Below are positions 45,064-46,706 of a stretch of DNA of 46,706 nucleotides, piece by piece (position 1 is the first letter of the stretch; each line of letters starts with the position of its first letter). Under the pieces are notes generated by a model, which had not been told where the DNA came from, ran no database searches, and saw only the letters and a list, made by a program, of their open reading frames with translations. A program made the position numbers and the translations under genes. This DNA is from Bacteroidales bacterium (GTDB lineage Bacteria; Bacteroidota; Bacteroidia; Bacteroidales; GCA-2748055), in assembly GCA_030589895.1 (NCBI GenBank), contig JAUUZQ010000021.1, positions 1 through 46,706 of the forward strand, written 5' to 3'.

Positions 45064-45765
45064 ATGAATATATTCTATACATCTGAATCGAATCGGGAGA
45101 TTCTTATCCTTGGTGAACAGGAATCCCACCACTGTATAAAAGTTCTTCGTACAAAAATGGGCGATGAGGTACGTGCTGTAGATGGAGTAGGGGGATTCTA
45201 TAGTGCAGTGGTAGTTGATGCCAATTCCAGGGAGTGCAAACTAAAAATAATAGAGAAACTGGAGGCTTATAAACCACTTTCATATGACTTGCATATCGGG
45301 ATAGCTCCAACCAAAAGCATCGATAGGTTTGAATGGTTTTTAGAGAAGGCCACAGAAATTGGTATAAGTACAATCACTCCTCTCATATGTGAAAGATCTG
45401 AAAGGAAAAACATCAGGTTGGATCGGATTGAAAAGGTGGTGATATCAGCTATGAAGCAATCCATGAAGGCATTTAAGCCGATATTAAATCAGGCTATGAC
45501 TTTTAGTGATTGGTTAATTCAGGATCCTGCGCAGACCAATTTGATTGCGCATTGCATTGAAAAGGAAAAGGAAAATCTGTGGAAAATGAACTTGTCGGGA
45601 TCTATCAGATTGGCTATTGGACCGGAAGGAGATTTCAGCAAAGAGGAAATTGACAGGGCTTTAAAGTTAGATTTTAAAGAGATCTCATTGGGAGATTACC
45701 GACTTCGAACAGAAACGGCAGGTATTGTGGCTTGTTCAGCAGTATATTTCAACAAAAACCAATAA
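45064..45765 (+). CDS. rsmE: 16S rRNA m3U1498 methyltransferase RsmE
   Basis: A SPOUT-class enzyme that methylates N3 of U1498 in 16S rRNA with SAM. The ATG at 45064 gives the conserved N-terminus (MNIFYTSE); an ATG at 45025 would add 13 unlike residues. The PUA-like N-terminal domain contains LGEQESHHCIKVLRTKMGDEV. The SPOUT knot includes WFLEKATEIGISTITPLICERSERK, RLAIGPEGDFSKEEI and ISLGDYRLRTETAGIVA, where the last is the family's SAM-binding knot. At 233 residues it is typical. It ends inside a strong bidirectional terminator. Confidence 0.95.
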   Translation: MNIFYTSESNREILILGEQESHHCIKVLRTKMGDEVRAVDGVGGFYSAVVVDANSRECKLKIIEKLEAYKPLSYDLHIGIAPTKSIDRFEWFLEKATEIGISTITPLICERSERKNIRLDRIEKVVISAMKQSMKAFKPILNQAMTFSDWLIQDPAQTNLIAHCIEKEKENLWKMNLSGSIRLAIGPEGDFSKEEIDRALKLDFKEISLGDYRLRTETAGIVACSAVYFNKNQ

Positions 45766-45794
45766 AAAAAACCGCTTCTAAAGCGGTTTTTTTT
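45764..45794. terminator. bidirectional terminator between rsmE and the sigma-factor operon
   Basis: AAAAAAAACCGCTT at 45764-45777 pairs with AAGCGGTTTTTTTT at 45781-45794 around a 3-base loop, with T tracts on both strands. It serves rsmE and the small minus-strand gene. Confidence 0.92.
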
Positions 45795-45796
45795 TC

Positions 45797-45982
45797 TTAT
45801 TCAACATTCACCCGTTCCAATGTCTGTTTTACAAGCTCTGTTCCCGGGTCGTATTCAATGAGGTCGAGTAATAAATTTAACTCTTCATCCCAAAGCTTAT
45901 CGAAAATTGATGTTGAAAATAGAATATCTGATGACAAATTAATATCGTCTACCAGATAAAATAGGGTAGAGTTTTTTACCAT
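45797..45982 (-). CDS. 61-residue acidic protein downstream of an ECF sigma factor
   Basis: A small cytoplasmic protein of 61 residues, acidic and rich in leucine, with the distinctive segment FDKLWDEELNLLLDLIEYDPG near the middle. The ATG at 45982 was preferred to a TTG two codons upstream. It has no signal or membrane segment. It lies 74 bases downstream of the sigma-factor stop on the same strand and ends at a strong terminator, so the two genes are probably one operon. I do not recognise a named family. The position is that of an anti-sigma factor or other sigma regulator, which is inference from context. Confidence 0.7.
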   Translation of the reverse strand: MVKNSTLFYLVDDINLSSDILFSTSIFDKLWDEELNLLLDLIEYDPGTELVKQTLERVNVE

Positions 45983-46056
45983 AGGCAATCTTAGGTTTAG
46001 GTGTTCTTTTAAGAAACGCTGCTAAACCATTAATTATTGCATAGAGGTGAAATATT

Positions 46057-46647
46057 TTACATCACAGTCAGGGACAGGTCTTTCTCCTTGATCATTTTAC
46101 GCAGATTTATCAGGGCATATCGCATTCTTCCAAGAGCAGTATTGATACTTACACCTGTTTGCTCTGCAATATCTTTGAAGCTGAGCCCTCCAAAATGTCG
46201 CATAAGAACAACCTCGCGCTGATCTTCGGGGAGCTCATTAATGAGATTTCTTATATCTTCCTTGATTTGATTACTAACCAGCACATCTTCAATATTATCT
46301 TCAGCTAGTTTTTTATTATTAAAAAGATCAAGTTCCGAATCGTCATTTGATACGGAATTCATCTGTTTTTCTTTTCTGAAGTGATCAATAATCAGGTTAT
46401 GAGCTATACGTATTACCCATGAAAGAAATCTTCCATTGTCTTTGTATTTCCCACCTCTTAAAGATTGAATTACCTTAATAAAGGTTTCCTGAAATAGATC
46501 TTCAGCCAGTGCGTGATTCTTAATTGTGAGGTAAATATATGTGTAGACTTTACTCCGATGTCGGTTAATTAATGTCTCTATACTCAACTCATCACCATTG
46601 AGAAACGCTGCTACCAATTCCTGGTCGCTAAGTTTAATTGTTTTCAA
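46057..46647 (-). CDS. ECF-type RNA polymerase sigma factor
   Basis: A 196-residue sigma-70 family protein of the ECF (RpoE-like) group. Region 2 (about residues 20-90) includes AEDLFQETFIKVIQSL and FLSWVIRIAHNLIIDHFRK; region 4 (about 130-185) has LPEDQREVVLMRHFGGLSFKDIAEQTGVSINTALGRMRYAL, the -35 binding helix-turn-helix. Regions 1.1 and 3 are absent. The start appears to be the TTG at 46647: an in-frame stop lies seven codons upstream, no ATG is available, and AAAGGA sits 6 bases before the TTG. A membrane anti-sigma factor is not adjacent; a small acidic protein follows instead. Confidence 0.94.
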   Translation of the reverse strand: MKTIKLSDQELVAAFLNGDELSIETLINRHRSKVYTYIYLTIKNHALAEDLFQETFIKVIQSLRGGKYKDNGRFLSWVIRIAHNLIIDHFRKEKQMNSVSNDDSELDLFNNKKLAEDNIEDVLVSNQIKEDIRNLINELPEDQREVVLMRHFGGLSFKDIAEQTGVSINTALGRMRYALINLRKMIKEKDLSLTVM

Positions 46648-46706
46648 AACTAATCCTTTGTTGGTTCAGCGTAGATGTTTCCTTATAGGCAATAATTATT
46701 AATTAA

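Overview
This window is a stretch of chromosome from a member of the phylum Bacteroidota, most likely an anaerobic or facultative Bacteroidales/Marinilabiliales-type organism. Four lines of evidence support this. The DNA is AT-rich. Several intergenic regions carry the Bacteroidota-type promoter signature (TAnnTTTG, in two cases with a TTTG about 17-19 bases upstream). There is a secreted protein with a gliding-motility (type IX secretion) C-terminal sorting domain and an OmpA/PD40/TPR protein of PorE-like layout. Several gene pairs are typical of the phylum (folP-cdaA, pnuC-NadR-like kinase, serC-serA-DUF1015, siaB-siaC, DUF6702/HupE). No insertion sequence, prophage, CRISPR array, rRNA or tRNA was seen. 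No gene-free stretch exceeds 300 bases; the longest gaps are 29601-29849, 38949-flanking 38933-39163, 14833-15060 and 5242-5461, and their contents are described under individual entries.

Layout. 1-5241 (+): a tightly packed run with the 3' part of guaA, an S41 protease, the NMN/nicotinamide riboside transporter pnuC, a NadR-like kinase and a THUMP RNA methyltransferase. 5386-6421 (+): a promoter and the SiaB-like kinase / SiaC-like phosphoprotein pair, ending at a hairpin shared with the convergent block. 6496-11520 (-): read from the right, an Hpt protein, a STAS protein, a small lipoprotein, a PepSY-type membrane protein and a large TerB-like/ABCG fusion. 11698-14832 (+): a TPR protein and a PorE-like TPR-PD40-OmpA protein with a strong terminator. 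15061-21962 (+): gcvT, comB, then serC-serA-DUF1015-yggS-dihydroorotate dehydrogenase-like, a one-carbon/serine/PLP neighbourhood. 21970-26304 (-): DUF6702 protein, type-B sorted secreted protein and TPR protein; HupE/UreJ is divergent. 27038-35080 (+): xerD, a corrinoid-protein reactivase, ppdK, pckA and plsY. 35113-36801 (-): folP-cdaA. 36877-44480 (+): tmk, a DoxX/MauE-like membrane protein, tpiA and a 1491-residue secreted protein of unknown function, with a probable 39-codon lipoprotein gene on the opposite strand between the second and third. 44486-46647: a YfcE-like phosphoesterase (-), rsmE (+), a terminator, then an ECF sigma factor with a tiny acidic protein downstream (-).

How they work together. 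The metabolic core links the phosphoenolpyruvate node (ppdK, pckA, tpiA), serine synthesis (serC, serA) and glycine cleavage (gcvT). The signalling content is notable for a housekeeping region: a SiaB/SiaC phosphorylation switch, an Hpt-STAS operon, a c-di-AMP synthase and an ECF sigma factor. The strongest candidates for new biology are the Sia-like pair next to the Hpt/STAS operon, the small protein behind the sigma factor, the unannotated micro-lipoprotein, and the 1491-residue envelope protein.
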